Source of the DNA: Panulirus ornatus
Taxonomy: Eukaryota; Arthropoda; Malacostraca; Decapoda; Palinuridae
Direction of reading: 5' to 3'
Assembly (NCBI RefSeq): GCF_036320965.1
Contig: NC_092269.1
Span: 35,936,843 to 36,000,842, forward strand
DNA length: 64,000 nucleotides
Positions within the stretch are counted from its first letter, which is position 1. The number at the start of each line of letters is the position of its first letter. Positions 35,970-47,339 of this stretch are shown here, in pieces. The position numbers and the translations under genes are program-made. The notes beneath the pieces are model-generated. The model was not told the origin of the DNA and made no database searches. It saw only the letters and a list, made by a program, of their open reading frames with translations.

Positions 35970-36032
<63 letters not shown>
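35970..36032. repeat. (CA)31
   Basis: Followed by a short (CTC)n. Confidence 0.97.
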
Positions 36033-36035
<3 letters not shown>

Positions 36036-36659
36036 CTCCTCCTCCTCCTCTTGCGACCTGTGCTCTGACCAGAGCCCGAGATGAGGGTTGGGCCACCGCG
36101 AACACCAGTCTGCCAGAGGCTTTGAAATGTGACCCAGCCACATCAATTCTCATGGTGAAGTCCCGTAATTGGGGGTCTCCGTCCCTCCCTTGATCTCCAC
36201 GACCCGTGTCTCTAGGAAATATGAACATATTTTGTATGGGCTTAACCCGGCTTAATGTAGACGGATCGCCCTTGATGACTGCGGTTATGGCAGTGGACCG
36301 TAATTGGGGGAACGATTTGCATCGCTCTGTGTTGAAGTGGACCCTCCTTCGGCTTTGCCCATCGCGAGAGCTGATGTATTGGCGCGCAGGAGGTGTCGAC
36401 GAAACGTCCCGCGTTCTTCTGTTGAGCCAAGGGCACAGGAGCCACCTGGGGTGTTCTGCGTCGTTGTAGGGAGGTAGTCTTGCGTTGGGGGGCGGCAGCC
36501 TTGCATCGGGGGGGACGGGTACCCTTGCATCGAAGGGCTGGCAGCCTTGCATCAGGGGAGCCCCCCCAGGAACACCCCTCTGTAGTGTTTTACGTTCCTG
36601 TGTAAGTTAGGCAGCAGAGATTGGCTGTGTGACGAAACAGCGTCGGAAAATACATCGAG
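36033..36659. other. Unique segment, open on both strands, unidentified
   Basis: Complex, GC-balanced sequence. CGTAATTGGGGG occurs twice (36165 and 36298). A short CAGCCTTGCATC tandem lies at 36470-36560. The minus frame is open for 200 codons including the CA array; no family recognised. Confidence 0.4.
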
Positions 36660-36752
36660 AATCGTGATTTGTCCCAGTGGAAGTAAAGACATGGTGCGCA
36701 TACACAAGGTTAAGAGACGAGGCAACACGAGTGTAAAACTGTCTGTCCCAGA

Positions 36753-36824
<72 letters not shown>
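36660..36824 (-). mobile_element. (CA)n-linked short dispersed repeat, copy 1
   Basis: GTAAAGACATGGTGCGCATA, then CAAGGTTAAGAGACGAGGCA and ACACGAGTGTAAAACTGTC, running straight into a (CA)n array at 36753. The same module occurs at 59517-59660 and, diverged, at 16733-16823. Confidence 0.7.
36753..36824. repeat. (CA)35
   Basis: Tail of CA-linked module copy 1. Confidence 0.97.
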
Positions 36825-36826
<2 letters not shown>

Positions 36827-36899
36827 TATTTTAGTGTTTGTTGTGCGTTTAATTCCAGTAAATTCATGGCAGTATACAAGGATTTTTTCTTGTCTGAAA

Positions 36900-37050
36900 G
36901 GGCGTGTTATTTGTTCACAGAGAGAACGTGTTAGTCACGTAGTGAACGGCTTATTTCCCTAATGAACGTGCTAGCCCTTTACAGTGAACGTATTAGTCTG
37001 AGTGAACGTGTTAACCCTGCACAGTGAACGGGTTAGCCCCACAGTGGACG
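36900..37050. repeat. Short degenerate tandem (AGTGAACGTGTTAG)
   Basis: About six units of 22-28 bp with the core AGTGAACGTGTTAG and a variable CCCC/CACAG linker. Confidence 0.75.
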
Positions 37051-38580
37051 TGAGGCGTCAGGGGAAGGAGTTGTGGACTGGACCAGTCTGGAAGGGTGGT
37101 AGATGATGGCTGTTCCAGGAAAGAGCTGTAGACTGAAGGGCATTGATGGGAAAGCAGAAGGAAGGAAAAGCATTGTGGAAAAAACAAAGATTATAGTGGA
37201 ATAACTTGAGAAAGACAATGAACAAAGGGGGGCGCCTCTGTGGATAGGATGACAACACGGGAATGGAACGATGGAATGGAAGGCATATCAGAGAGGAATG
37301 CCAGAGAGCAGAGCGTTGTGGGTAGTTGATAAGGTATTCTGGGCAAGGGTGATAGATGGGAAAGCATTCTCCGGGAGAACGATAGATGGTATGGCCTTGG
37401 TAATTGATGAGATGGAAATGGATGGCGGCCTGGGCGTCTTGCCTCCCTCCCCTTCTCAGCAAATGGTACTCTGGCTCCCCCAGACTGAGTGAAGGCCAGG
37501 TTTCTTTTTTTTTTTTTTCCTTTCGTTATTTGTATGTGTGTATGATAAGGCTCTCGCCCTGGGCCCCAGTGTCATTTCCCTGGCCAGGTCATCGAGAAAA
37601 ATGAACGTTACGAAGAGATGCCGAGTTTCGAAGAGGGAAAACATGAGATTATAAGTGAATGATGTATGTGAAGGAAAGGCTGTGTCCAGCTGGGTGGCTA
37701 AGCTCCAACTTGGGAGAAATTAAGACCAGCTGACACGGAGGGTGTAAGATGGTTCCTGGCGCCACTTCCACCGCACATGGGTGTTGTACTTCCCTGGGGC
37801 GGCCGCCGTCTACAACCAATAACACGGAAGGCAGAATATGATTCTTAAGTTATGATGTATAAGTACCGTATTTCCTTGTTAGAAGCACAGTTGGCACTGT
37901 ATTGCTCCTTGTCAGGTATTTGCTCAGGACTGACGGTTTACGTCCGAATTATCATCGTGTAATTCGCTACCTTACGTCATGTAGACTTATGGTTTACGCA
38001 CAGTGTATGAAAATAAGAAATTTACGGTCTTTTCAAACTGTACTGGAATTGACGTATCTTTTGCTTTTAATTTGTGGTATTATGGTATAAATACGATATC
38101 GGTTTGTTATTTTGTAAATCATGCTTTTGATAACTTTCGGCCGTCATGCCATGGGCTCCCATACTTTTTTTTGTTATGAAATATCCTTAGAAGATGGCTT
38201 TGTACTACGGCTTCTTTACTTGTCATGGAAAATACAGAAGTTTCCCCATTCTCTCTCTCGCAACGCTTCAAAGAAAACTTGGATAAGTAACGGTAGAAAA
38301 CGTTCGTCGACTGCTGTGAGGAGGGACTAGCCTTATTTGAGTGTTACTATAGGAAGTATGAGGAATGACTTGTCTTATTTGAGTGTTACTATAGGAAGTA
38401 TAATCTTTTGCTTTATCGTCAAACATTATTTTTATTTTTATTTTTTTTTAGGTGTACGAGAAACAAAATCCATGACTTCTTTTAGTATTTCGTGCGGTGA
38501 ATCGGTTTCTAGCGTTCGTGTTCGAAGGTAATAGATAATCTTTTTATGACCATATGCAGATGTGATTATTGACGATCTTC
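37050..38580. other. Gene-free stretch upstream of exon A
   Basis: Contains the 37718 dispersed repeat, a loose purine-rich GATAGATGGGAAAGCAT repeat (37085-37420) and a two-copy tandem at 38326-38400. It is probably intronic, since exon A begins mid-codon. Confidence 0.5.
37718..37815. repeat. Dispersed repeat, copy 2 of a second pair
   Basis: AAGACCAGCTGACACGGAGG, GTGTAAGATGGTTCCTGGCG and GTTGTACTTCCCTGGGGCGG parallel 23240-23350. Confidence 0.6.
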
Positions 38581-38594
38581 CTTCCTTCCTGCAG

Positions 38595-38806
38595 TATCGA
38601 AGCTGCGAGAGCACTGGGATGAGACGAACAGCGTGGTCCTGGCCCGCAAGACGCAGCTGGACGCCATGTACGCCGACACCCACAAGTTCGACGCCAAGCG
38701 GGCCGAGCTGGAGACATGGCTGGGCAGGATGGAGGCCCGCTTGGAGAGGATGGCGCCCGTAGCCCGCACCGCTGACGTCCTGGACCAGCAGATACGGGAG
38801 CAGAAG
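38595..38806 (+). CDS. Dys: Dystrophin-like exon A (spectrin-repeat segment), internal exon
   Basis: This 212-bp internal exon starts after a polypyrimidine tract and CAG at 38581-38594 and ends before the donor GTAACC at 38807. It opens with the last two bases of a split codon (phase 1) and closes on a codon boundary. It encodes about 70 residues, from SKLREHWDE to VLDQQIREQK. The heptad-like pattern with conserved Trp (HWDE, ETWLGRMEARLE) is that of a spectrin triple helix: helix C of one repeat followed by helix A of the next. The order W-DE, R-x2-QL, LE, then I-x-E-x-K matches human dystrophin around repeats 22-23. Dystrophin links cortical actin to the dystroglycan complex under the plasma membrane. 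Base composition is GC-rich with mostly G/C third positions, unlike its flanks. A spectraplakin or utrophin-type rod is the main alternative. The first exon of the gene and its start codon are not in view. Confidence 0.8.
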
Positions 38807-38811
38807 GTAAC

Positions 38812-38814
<3 letters not shown>

Positions 38815-38870
<56 letters not shown>
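38815..38870. repeat. (CA)27 just inside the exon A donor
   Basis: Begins nine bases after the GT of the 5' splice site at 38807. Confidence 0.97.
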
Positions 38871-38872
<2 letters not shown>

Positions 38873-39013
38873 CCTCTTCCTTAAGCCCCCTCGAAGTTAA
38901 CAAGACGGTAGACCAACCCGACCCTCTTCAGGTTCCCTAATCTCCCCCACCCCCCTTTTTTTTTTAATAACGATTTCTAATAGTTGATCCAGAAGGTGAC
39001 CAACCCCATTCCC

Positions 39014-39016
<3 letters not shown>

Positions 39017-39094
<78 letters not shown>
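39017..39094. repeat. (CT)38, intronic
   Basis: A similar GACCANCC/CTCCCCACCCCCC text stands on both sides (38890-38960 and 39110-39165), a small duplication around the array. Confidence 0.96.
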
Positions 39095-39097
<3 letters not shown>

Positions 39098-39654
39098 CCG
39101 CTGTAGTTGACCAGACTGTAGACCACCCGACCCCCTTGAGATTCCCTAACCTCCCCACCCCCCATTTTTTTTCCAGTAGTTCACCACCTGACTCCTTTTT
39201 GTTGACGTAGCTGACTTCTTCCTGAGCTGCGTAACTAACGAAGGTCAACGACATGTGATATGCTCTTACTTTATTGTATCTTCTTGTACCTCTGTTACTC
39301 TTCATAGTAATGGAATACCATGTTTCGTAAAGTCAAGTGTTGAGATGAGTGTTTGCCAACTGACCTGTGTTTAGGAGGGAGACGACGTATTGACAGTCAC
39401 ATAAGTAATTGTGATTATATGTGTGTATATAAAGCTAAGGTACCCGTTCCTTGTCTTGAGTTACCCCCTACCCTCATTGGAAGATGCGGTTGTACCAGGG
39501 GTTGTGAACCCCCCCATTTACATACACAAATTATCATTTTTTTTTTTTAATTGACAGGTTTTTCACTCCATAATTCTTCCGTCATTGTTGTATCTAACGT
39601 AAAAAAATAAGATAACGGACAGACAGACACACGGACTATAGTGATTTGTATAGA

Positions 39655-39785
39655 GGATAGTAAAGTTTAGGACGTGATTTCTGATTTAAGACAGTTATGA
39701 TGATAAAGTTTAGGACGTGTTTTCTGATTTAAAACAGCTATGATAATAAACTTTAGGACGTGTTTTCTGATTTGAAACAGTTATG
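39655..39785. repeat. Intronic tandem repeat, ~45 bp, three copies
   Basis: AAAGTTTAGGACGTGTTTTC + TGATTTAAAACAGTTATGAT, inside the intron between exons A and B. Confidence 0.85.
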
Positions 39786-39859
39786 TAGCTGGTCATTGGT
39801 TGTTTGATGGTTTTGGTATAGGTAGATGGTGGATTGTATTACTTGATAGGTCGCCACAA

Positions 39860-39985
39860 TATCACCAACACTCCACTTCACCAGGAACACTACAGTACCA
39901 ACTGCCCCACACTACCAGGAACTCTACAGTAACCACAAGCACTACACTACCAGGAACAACACTACAATACAACCAACCCTTCACT
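39860..39985. repeat. Intronic tandem repeat (CCAGGAACACTACAGTA)
   Basis: Three to four units of CACTACCAGGAACACTACAG + TAACCA, decaying at both ends. Confidence 0.75.
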
Positions 39986-40242
39986 GCTTAGGACATAGAG
40001 CGTACCTCCAGCTTGACGTTGCAGTATCGTTGTATTATTATTATTAGTATCATCAAAACCGCGCGAGGCCCCGAGACTGCAGAGAAGAGTTGTTTGCCAG
40101 GAGCTGCCAAGGTGATCTTCATTACTGCGCAGGCGTTGCCTCATTACCTGAAGTTGTTGCCCATAAACTTCACTCATGGGTTGATGAAAGTGATCGTGTT
40201 TATTCTTCAGTTTTCTCTAGGCCTCCCCTCGTTAACCGTGAT

Positions 40243-40312
<70 letters not shown>
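40243..40312. repeat. (CT)35, intronic
   Basis: Immediately precedes the acceptor-derived tandem repeat. Confidence 0.97.
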
Positions 40313-40314
<2 letters not shown>

Positions 40315-40319
40315 CTGCT

Positions 40320-40590
40320 GGGCTTTCACGTGGAAATGTTAACTGTAATGTCTTATTTATTCCCTTTCCGTAGGTTTTCCCAGGGGATATGGTAATTGTA
40401 ATTTTTATTATTCCCTTCCAGTGGGTCTTCCAAGTGACAATGTTAACCGTAATGTTTGTAATTCCTTCCAGTGTTGCCTGAAAGTGGATATGTTAACCGT
40501 AATGTTTATATTATTCCCTTCCAGTGGGTCTTCCAAGTGGAAATGTTAACTGTAACGTTTACTCTTCCATCTGGGCAGGGCTTCCACGCC
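40320..40590 (+). repeat. Tandem repeat copying the exon B acceptor and exon start
   Basis: About five degenerate units of 50-54 bp. Each reads TGTTAACYGTAATGTTTA, then a pyrimidine tract ending in AG, then a sequence like GGGTCTTCCAAGTGGA. The last unit is the true acceptor and start of exon B (GGGCAG|GGCTTCCACGCC). Candidate AGs of earlier units lie at 40372-40373, 40420-40421, 40470-40471 and 40523-40524. Confidence 0.8.
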
Positions 40591-40733
40591 GAGATCCACC
40601 AGTACAAACACCAGGTGGAGCTCTTCAACCAGATGACCCAGCGACTCATAGCCATCTACCAACATGACGACACCCGCAGGCTCAAAAAGATCACAGAGAC
40701 CATCAACCTGCGCTACAGCAGCCTCAACTCCAG
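40579..40733 (+). CDS. Dys: Dystrophin-like exon B (spectrin-repeat helix B and start of helix C)
   Basis: This 155-bp exon lies between acceptor CTGGGCAG (40571-40578) and donor GTGAGG at 40734. It starts in phase 0, matching the end of exon A, and ends after two bases of a codon (AG). It encodes GFHAEIHQYKHQVELFNQ, then an Ala/Ile-rich helix, then DDTRRLKKITETIN and RYSSLNS. Human dystrophin has the comparable pattern Y-x2-DDTR-x3-ITE-x-IN at the same place in repeat 23, which is the strongest single link to that family. The upstream intron carries tandem copies of this exon's acceptor region (40320-40578). All codons are open and usage is G/C-ending, as in exons A and C. Assignment to dystrophin rather than a generic spectrin-repeat protein is inferred from this motif and from the order of the three exons. 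Confidence 0.8.
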
Positions 40734-43586
40734 GTGAGGAGGACCTCCAGAGGCCATCCACGGGCGTGCAGAGACCAGGGCACGTCTGGTCAGGTTGTTG
40801 TAGGTCCAGTATATATATAGGCAAGATGAAGAGAGGAAAGCTTTTAAGGTATTTTTTTTTCTTTCCACACCAGAGATAGACGTCTTGTCAGTTTACACTG
40901 GATCCACATCACGTAAGGTGGAACAGGTTAGTTGAAGGACAGGTGATTAGATGGATACGTGGATGATTATCCAGGATTTCAGAATTTTGGGACTTTCAAC
41001 GTCTTATATAACAAGCTTAGTTCCGAATGACACCATAGACTCACCTTGGAGCCAATCCATGTACAGAGTAGGCCACGGAACGCACCGTGTTTGTGTGTAT
41101 TCCCCATATAACGTGTAGAATCAGTCCTCGCTCCAGCCGTGCAGAACCTGACAGGGTAGCAAAGGCTTCGTACTGAAGATACGGTGTTGCGAACTGGCAT
41201 TTTGGCCTTAAGCTGGAGTTAGAGGGGGTGGTCTTAGAAATCAGTCTTTGGGCGTAGGTTAGCTGGGGGGGGGTTCTCTTCAGACGTAGGAAAACTTGTA
41301 GCGTGAGCTACGGGTGTTAGAGAAGGCAGGAGGAGCTTTAGTTCATGAAGTAATGTGTCTTAGATGTAGCGAGACGTCTTTGGATGTTAAACTGCTACAT
41401 CCTATCGGGTGACAGGTCTCCTCCGTACGTTTTTCATGAAGCCTCCTTATCGTTTAACAGGAAAGAGATAAAGATGGTAGAAATCGACATGCCTCATCTG
41501 CAGGTGTTAACGAGCGAGAGGCACTAACTATTTTTCGCTTCATAAAATGCAATTGGTTATTGATCATTTCTCTATAACCTGAAATATCTGAAGCGCAAGT
41601 TTTCGGTTTGATAATGATCGTGTGGCAACTCTAAAAGTTCCATAAACTAATATTGACTCACCGCAAGTAACATTTACATAGTTGTAAATTTTTATTTACA
41701 CTAATAGATATCTGAAAACTGAAAGCCATTTGAATGAAAATATTTATAATTTGTCTTCCTTTAAAAGAGCACCCGTGTTTGCATTAACATTAGTTTTTAT
41801 CTTTTCTCCAATACCTTTATTTCTTCCATTATATTGTAATTTAAATTTGACCACGCTAGTCGTGTGTGTTTTGGCATCCCGTTAATAGTACATTGAACTG
41901 AAGTTGTTCACTTGGCAGCCCGAAATTTGTCGATACTTAATTGTAATTTGATTTTATAGCTTAGGGGACAAAGGAACATTAATTGAATATGTAGTTTTAT
42001 TATGTGTTCTAATGTAAGTTTAACTTGATAAGGTTTAACTTGAAGTTATCAGGGACAGAAATTCCTTTTTGTAAGACATTAGGGTCAGGTGCTTCCATGT
42101 AGGTAGGTCACCCCTTTGATGTCTCCATTTTCTTCTTTTTGGAATATCTCCATTTTCTGTGTATATTTGTCCCGAGGACTTTTGTATTTTTACTTCGTAA
42201 CCTTGTAAGTCCATAACGTGTCTTTGAAGGAGTATTTGGAGTTTATAGATTTATGAATATCTCGTTTAAGATTGCATGGAGAATCTCATTTCCATCATAT
42301 CCCAGTAGAAAATGTGTGCTTATTTTACGTCAAAATACATTTTAAAGTTTATTCTATATTCTGGATGGTACCAAAATTTGACGTTTCATTTTTTGGTATG
42401 TGTTTCACTAACTTGAATCAGTCTTATTGGTGAAGGAGAGTGAAGAGAATTTTTTTTTTCTTTTTATATTAGATTTTTGTGATTCTAGGAATTTCTTAAG
42501 GGTAAGTGGAAGAAAGCTGGTTTAGCTCAGGTCAGATGAGGATATAATTTACAGTGGGTTGGGTTTGCATGGGTAAAGTCAATTTCAGGTTAGGGAAAAG
42601 ATGTTAAGGAGATGAAGGTTATCCTCTTTACACATTTGTAAGTTAAGTACTGATGGATTCAGATTTAGACAAACTAACTGCTGTATTTAGTGTATTCGTT
42701 TCATTTACAGCACAAGGAAATGTCACAGTATTGTATTAAGTGAATAGTAAGATTAATGTCTCTTGTAGTTTATGGTTTTTATTGAATTAAAGAGTAAAGC
42801 CTAAGTATTATGTACCTGGTATCCCAGTGTAGATGTAGGAGGGTCAGCTGGTATCACGTGAATACGTAAACATGACCTAGTTATTAAAGTTTATTGCAGT
42901 GTTAGGAAATTTGGAACAGGCATCTGGTGGTTGTACAAAGTTATTTACAAGCTCATGCAGCCGGGGTCGTTATCAGCCAAGGGCCTTCCCGGCTGCCAAG
43001 GCAGATTTTAATCATTAGAAGGGAACAGATAGTGTGTATTGTATCGCCTTAGTCTTTTCCATCTTGCTGTATGTCTGTCAGCTGCTCAATACCTAGTTTC
43101 TCTGTTCTGGCAGCTGAATGTGAGAGTAAAGATGGGGCCGGTATGGTAATGAGTAGATAGATGGATTGGTAAGTGGGTTATGGTGTGTTGGTATAGAGGG
43201 AGGTATGACTAGAAGGAGTGGCTTAGCCATCGTCGTACATCAATAGGTGTGAATGGAAGAACTCGTTAGATACTGACTGATGATAACACCTAGTGTACGG
43301 GGCTATATATATGTCATCAAGTCCAGAATTTTGATGGATAGCATCACGGTGAATTGGAAAGCCAGGTGATTCAACAGACATAAGCGAAGGTCGCATCACG
43401 TCCACGCTTCTCAGCGTTCCTGTATTGATTCGCGTTTATTCCCAGGTTTAAAGAGATATAGAGAGATAGATAGAGATGGCTAGCTAGCTAGACTCAAACA
43501 TGTTACAATAGCGAGATATACATATTACCAGTGTTGTACTCCTCATAGTTATTCTCATGTGTGTATGTGTGTGTTTGTTTGCACAG
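40734..43586 (+). other. Intron between exons B and C
   Basis: GTGAGG...GCACAG intron of 2,853 bases. It is AT-richer than its surroundings. From about 41230 to 43440 there is no long microsatellite or minisatellite, which makes it the cleanest stretch of the window. No RNA gene or regulatory motif is recognisable in it. Confidence 0.75.
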
Positions 43587-43776
43587 CATCATCGCCCGCG
43601 GCAAGGAGCTCCACTCGGCCATGAACTCCCTCCACAACTTCGATAAAGCTCTGGACAAGTTCGCCTCTTGGATGAGCGAGGCCGAATCCAACGCTGACCT
43701 GGTGGAGATGGAAGTGGATAAGCTCGGCCCAGCGAGACGTGACCCCCAGGCCAGAGCCCCCGCCATACATCTGAAG
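43587..43776 (+). CDS. Dys: Dystrophin-like exon C (spectrin repeat, end of repeat 23-like and next helix A)
   Basis: This 190-bp exon lies between acceptor TTTGCACAG (ending 43586) and donor GTAAGG at 43777. Its first base completes the split Ser codon of exon B (AG|C) and it ends on a codon boundary. It encodes SIIARGKELHSAM, then NSLHNFDKALDKF, ASWMSEAES and a charged tail ending in IHLK. Human dystrophin has an equivalent run (R-x3-L, LEKFLAW, EAE) directly after its DDTR segment, so exons A-B-C are collinear with the family. The next exon should start in phase 0 and continue helix B; I did not find it before the window ends. The upstream intron ends in GT-rich sequence rather than a strong polypyrimidine tract, which may make this a weak acceptor. 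Confidence 0.8.
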
Positions 43777-45800
43777 GTAAGGAGGGTGCCCACGTGTTGC
43801 TCCTGCTTCTTGTTGGGTTACGAAGGACGGATGTCAAGCCAAGGGTGAGGAGGGAGGGAGGGAGGTCGTGCATTATACACACGGCTCTCCGGGAACCGTT
43901 CCCCTTATTTGAGGTCTGGAATACGCCCATTGTTTTGTCTCCTTTGTCCTCTCGTTTCTGCCATTTCTGCTCCTGTTCTCAGAAATGTACCAGTTGCTCT
44001 TTATCTCTTTTGACTGGGAGGTTTCTGGCTGGAGGGAAGAGATGGAATGGGTTATGGAATGGTGGGGAAGAGATGTAGGTATATGTGGGATGGATTTAGA
44101 AGTGCTGGTGGAATGGTACCGGTGATGGGGGTTCCTTGGAATGAATTGCCTGAGAACTGATTGAGGAATGGGCGGGGAGGGAGGGAGGAATCTAGTACGT
44201 GGGAAGGGGGAATTGAGGGAGGGAAGTGGGAGGAACGTCAAGGGAAAGGCTGTGGGTGGAATGGTAAGGACCTGCGAATGTGGTGCACGAAGAGTTAGTA
44301 AGTCCGTGAAGGATGGGAAGACCTAAGTAAACTGAGGAAGCTGTTAGCTTCGAGTGCCATAACAGATGGTCGGAAATATGTGATGGGATGCGGGAATGCA
44401 TCACGTCATAATATATTCAGGGTGGCGGGGCACATTCACGGGGGAGAGTGTTCAGCGCCCTAGGACGCGGTACTTCATACAACAGCCCATAATCTGGTCG
44501 TGAAGCGGATTAATGGTACTTCGGGGCAACGCTATGGAGTGCGTACATCGTGAGGGTGGTGGCGGGAGAACGGGTCTGGGGATGGGGGAGTGTATAGGAT
44601 AAACATGATGTTTGCCGTGCCCTGGGTGAACGAAGGGGGAGGGAGGACACATTGGATAACTGCCAGGGGCACCACACTTTAATGGAGCCCCCCCCAAAGT
44701 TTTGTATTCGTTGTACTACATGAATTGATTTATGTAATTTGTATCACCAGTATTGTTTTGCGTTAAAGTTTCATGGGTAGTGCAAGCTGAAGTTGAAATC
44801 GAAAATGTCGGACTTGCTTTTAGGTCAGGAGAATTAATTTTCTAAGAGGCCCTTAAGCTTCTAAGATCCCTTGATTGACCCAGTTACCTTAGGGCCCTAA
44901 TGACAACCCTTTGGCCACTCCTGACGAAGGCGACGTGGGAGATGATCATTCCTTGTATCCCATTATACGTATAGACATACCTGAATTTCGAGTTGGCTCT
45001 GAAATGTCCATTGTAACCCAATGAATTTCAGTCTTTAGTGTTCGGTGCCGCTTTTTTTTTAATATTAAATGTACAAGTGTAATTGTCAGGTGTTCAACGT
45101 ATTATGAGTCGTAATATGAGTAAGTTTTCCTTGGGAGTTGCTGGACCCGTGCGTGGTTAGGTTAGGAGCGTGTGAAGCGAGTAGAGGTGTTTGAGTGAGT
45201 GGAGGTTGACGTCAGGAAGAGCGGAACTATGAGTGAAATGAGTGAGGAGTCTGAAGGTGATGACGTAGGGAGGAATGAGTGATAGATTAACGGTAAAAAA
45301 AGGCGACAAGCGCATGGACGAATGAGGGTGATGAAGAAGGTGATCGAGGAAAGAGAAGTTTAAAAAGATGCTTTAGGATTAAGGGAGTGTTGTTTTTACC
45401 ATAAACGGAACGCTAAAGGAAAAATCATTAAGGAGAAAGGAAGGAAGGAAGGAAGGAAGGAGAGAGGGAGTGAGAAATAGGATATAAAAAAAGGGCTCGG
45501 CGGTCCACAGGAGACAGGGAAAAGAAGAGAAGCATAGAGATAAATTGTGCATTGGAAGAAGAAATTGGCCTCAGAAGAGGAAGTGAGGGGATAAGAACTA
45601 GATGATAATTTAAGAGGGGAAGGTGAGGTAAATGGATCCTAGTTTAAAAGAGGGGAAGTGATGGTAATTTACGAGGAGGAGATGGGAAATAAAAGGATGG
45701 GAAGGAGGAGGAGGGAGAGAGTTATGGATAGTAGTTAAAGGGTTGGGAATAATCGTGATTTAAGGGAGGAAAATAAGTTGGCAGTAATTGAAGAGGAGAG

Positions 45801-45801
<1 letters not shown>
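43777..45801. other. Gene-free stretch downstream of exon C
   Basis: Probably the next intron. Purine-rich from 44030 to 44420 and 45180 to 45800; no exon B/C-like continuation seen. Confidence 0.5.

Positions 45802-45874
<73 letters not shown>
45802..45874. repeat. (GA)36
   Basis: Inside a purine-rich 45400-45900 stretch. Confidence 0.97.
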
Positions 45875-45875
<1 letters not shown>

Positions 45876-46195
45876 CCTTGAAATGGGGTCTCAGGGGCGG
45901 AGGAGAAAAGAGAATTACTCACAGGTTGAGTACATCAAATAAAAGGAATGTGTATATACACTCATGGAAAAGAAAGAACAGAGGGGTGATGGTGGTGTGT
46001 GTGTGTGTGTGGAACGGGTAGTTAGGGACGTAGAGTAAGGGGAATAGGGAGCAGGCTTCCACGCTTGTGTGGGGAAAAGGACATTCCCTTTCCGTCGCAT
46101 TTTCGTCCTGTGGTAAAAACCTTCAGTCGTGATCCTACAGTTTATCCTCGTGACTGGTCTCCCGTACCTGCGTCTTGTACCTGCTTTCCAAAAGA

Positions 46196-46345
46196 AGATG
46201 GGGAGGAGGAGGAGGAGGGATCAACAGACGGGGAGGAGGAAGAGGAGGAGGAGGGATCAAGAGATGGGAAGGAGGAAGAGGAGGAGGAGGGATCAAGAGA
46301 TGGGGAGGAGGAAGAGGAGGAGGAGGAGGGATCAACCAGAGGACG
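46196..46345. repeat. Purine-rich GGA repeat, ~42-45-bp units
   Basis: GATGGGGAGGAGGAAGAGGA + GGAGGAGGGATCAAGA, four copies, fully polypurine between ATC triplets. Confidence 0.9.
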
Positions 46346-46790
46346 AATGATGTGAAGAATGAGCCAAATCGAACGCCTCGATGATGTAGCGATATATATA
46401 TATAGAGAGAGAAATCTCCACTCTTTGGGTTCTTGGTAATAGAGGAACTTTGGGGGCGAAAAAATCTCTACGTAGTTTTTAGGAGAGGAAAAAAAAAAAT
46501 TCATTGGAAAGGTAGTTTTAAAAGAAAACGTAAAGAGGTGTGGGTGGATGGAAGGTGGAGGTTGGGGGGTGTTATGAGAAAGAGCTTACTTAAAGTAAAG
46601 AGAAAAGTTAGGCTGGTGGGGTGCAAAGATTGGCATGGGGGGGGGGGGGAGAGCATGGCAGGGGGGGGATGGGAGTGCGAGGTTAAGCGATGTACGCGCA
46701 AGTCTCGGGGAAGTGGCCGTAAAGTCACGCCGAAGTGGGGAAGTTCCTGATGAACGTGCGGAAGTGAGAGGCTCCCGGAGAACATGCCCG

Positions 46791-46792
<2 letters not shown>

Positions 46793-46872
<80 letters not shown>
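46793..46872. repeat. (GA)40
   Basis: Uninterrupted. Confidence 0.97.
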
Positions 46873-46874
<2 letters not shown>

Positions 46875-47339
46875 ACAGTTGAGAAAATGGGATTTGGGAT
46901 GCTTGTGACGGAATGGGGAATGGGCAAAGGGGGTGTAATTAGGAAGGTGGGGAAGGATTATTGTAAAGTGAGGAGGAGGAGGAGGAGGAGGACATACAGC
47001 GTCATGGTAAGGAAGTAAAGGAGTTATTTTAGGTATTTGTGAAGAATGGTTAAGTGAGGGGATTTGTTTCTTCATATTTTATCGGTTATGATTTGGAATA
47101 TTTATCTGCAAATCAGAACTGGATATTTTTTTTAAGGTAATACTTGTATTACAGGCTAGCTTTTATGTCTCGAACCAACTACCCAAAAGTCCATATTAGA
47201 TACGATAAGAAATGATAGTTTTAGATATCTGGGTCGCGAAACACCTGCTCGATACCAGCAAGCGTTTGAAATATATGAGGACTGGGCCACTGGTCCGCCT
47301 TCTGAAGATCAGAAACAGACTTATCTAAGACCAGTAATG

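Larger units (their letters stand above)
38807..40578 (+). other. Intron between exons A and B
   Basis: GTAACC...GGGCAG intron of 1,772 bases. It holds a (CA)n array starting nine bases after the donor, a (CT)n array at 39017-39094, two short tandem repeats (39655-39785 and 39860-39985), a second (CT)n array (40243-40312), and the acceptor-derived tandem repeat that runs into exon B. Confidence 0.75.
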
